A stretch of DNA of 64,000 nt from Pseudomonas anuradhapurensis (GTDB taxonomy: Bacteria; Pseudomonadota; Gammaproteobacteria; Pseudomonadales; Pseudomonadaceae): the NCBI RefSeq assembly GCF_014269225.2, contig NZ_CP077097.1, forward strand, positions 3,793,001 to 3,857,000. Direction: 5' to 3'. A program made the translations under genes and the position numbers. The first letter of the stretch is position 1. Every line of letters begins with the position of its first letter. The notes under the pieces were generated by a model. It made no database searches. It had not been told where the DNA came from and saw nothing but the letters and a program-made list of their open reading frames with translations. Positions 63,578-64,000 of this stretch are shown here, piece after piece.

Positions 63578-64000
63578 ATTTCTCTCAATCTGCAGTGTTC
63601 GCCACTGTCGGCCAGCGAACGCCGGCTACTGGACCATTTTTACCGCCAGCATGGCACGCGCATGCGTGCTGCGGGCGACGGGCAACTATGGGTGGCCAGG
63701 GCGCCTGGGATCATCGCCGGGTTGAGCCTGAGCCCGGTAGACAACGGCTTCTGGCTGACCGGACTGTTCGTCGCCCCGCAGCACCGCGGCCAGGGGGTAG
63801 CCGGGCGTTTGATCGAGGCGGCGCTGGCGCAGGCAGGCGGCCCGACCTGGCTGTTCTGCCATACGGACCTTGCAGCCTTCTATCAGCGCCTGGGCTTCGC
63901 CACTGCCGGGCACTTGCCGCAAGCCCTGGCTGGCCGCCTGCAGCGCTACCAGCGCAGCAAACGCCTGGTGGCCCTGCAGCGGGGTCAGTCGTCGCTGGGG
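63578..64000 (+). CDS. GNAT family N-acetyltransferase (partial at window end; start codon uncertain)
   Basis: The frame is open to the edge of the window. It encodes an acetyltransferase fold: ISLNLQCSPLSASERRLLDHFYRQHG, then LWVARAPGIIAGLSLSPVDNGFWLTGLFVAP, the acetyl-CoA loop QHRGQGVAGRLI, and FYQRLGFATAG. The frame is closed at 63533-63535 (TAG) and contains no ATG, GTG or TTG before ATG 63662, which would remove the first helix. ATT 63578, with AGGG upstream, is therefore a candidate non-canonical start. The substrate is unknown. Confidence 0.7.
   Translation, partial: MSLNLQCSPLSASERRLLDHFYRQHGTRMRAAGDGQLWVARAPGIIAGLSLSPVDNGFWLTGLFVAPQHRGQGVAGRLIEAALAQAGGPTWLFCHTDLAAFYQRLGFATAGHLPQALAGRLQRYQRSKRLVALQRGQSSLG

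Overview
The window is chromosomal DNA of a fluorescent pseudomonad, most probably the Pseudomonas putida group. The grounds are the high G+C and strongly GC3-biased genes, two families of REP-like inverted repeats typical of P. putida, and recognisable Pseudomonas genes (LapE/AggA, a PAS-type Aer receptor, GbuA/GbuR, PlpD, FadD1/FadD2/PhaJ1). Species assignment rests on recalled gene order and was not checked by a search. I saw no rRNA, tRNA, prophage, complete insertion sequence or CRISPR array.

Layout. 0-5 kb: a PHP-domain nuclease, yciB-yciI, and a CpxR/Spy/CpxA-like envelope-stress locus that carries a Cpx-type box and a 139-bp palindromic MITE-like insertion just before the kinase gene. 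5-18 kb: nitroreductase, TrkH, two AraC regulators, an LpxH-like phosphoesterase, a DMT exporter, a SelW-like protein, PlpD, MarR, RecQ and small membrane or cytosolic proteins. 18-22 kb: LapE outer-membrane channel, a DTW-domain tRNA modifier and an aerotaxis receptor. 22-26 kb: a guanidinobutyrate locus (gbuR, gbuA, sodium:solute symporter) with a clear palindromic operator, followed by a 42-codon gene downstream of a perfect Anr/FNR box that resembles P. aeruginosa PA1414/SicX. 26-31 kb: LysR/MFS pair, a DMT transporter and a small accessory patch with a HigBA-type toxin-antitoxin module. 31-46 kb: DEAD-box helicase, mechanosensitive channel, NCS1 permease, azoreductase/LysR group, a hydrolase-ppiA-ABC exporter run, an acetyltransferase-like protein, a porin and a KAS III-like synthase. 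46-58.8 kb: HrpA, puuA-puuB (putrescine catabolism) and the fatty-acid block fadD1, fadD2, hydrolase, phaJ1. 58.9-64 kb: a four-gene ECF42 sigma/DGPF operon with a matching promoter, a LysE exporter, a HicAB module with its operator, a DUF2790 protein and a GNAT gene that runs off the edge.

Most of the window is ordinary core genome. The less usual content is regulatory and small-scale: the Anr-controlled small transcript, the palindromic operators of two toxin-antitoxin modules, the ECF42 promoter, the GbuR operator, an operator-like palindrome at the KAS III gene and the MITE in the cpx locus. I did not find a large undescribed multigene system.
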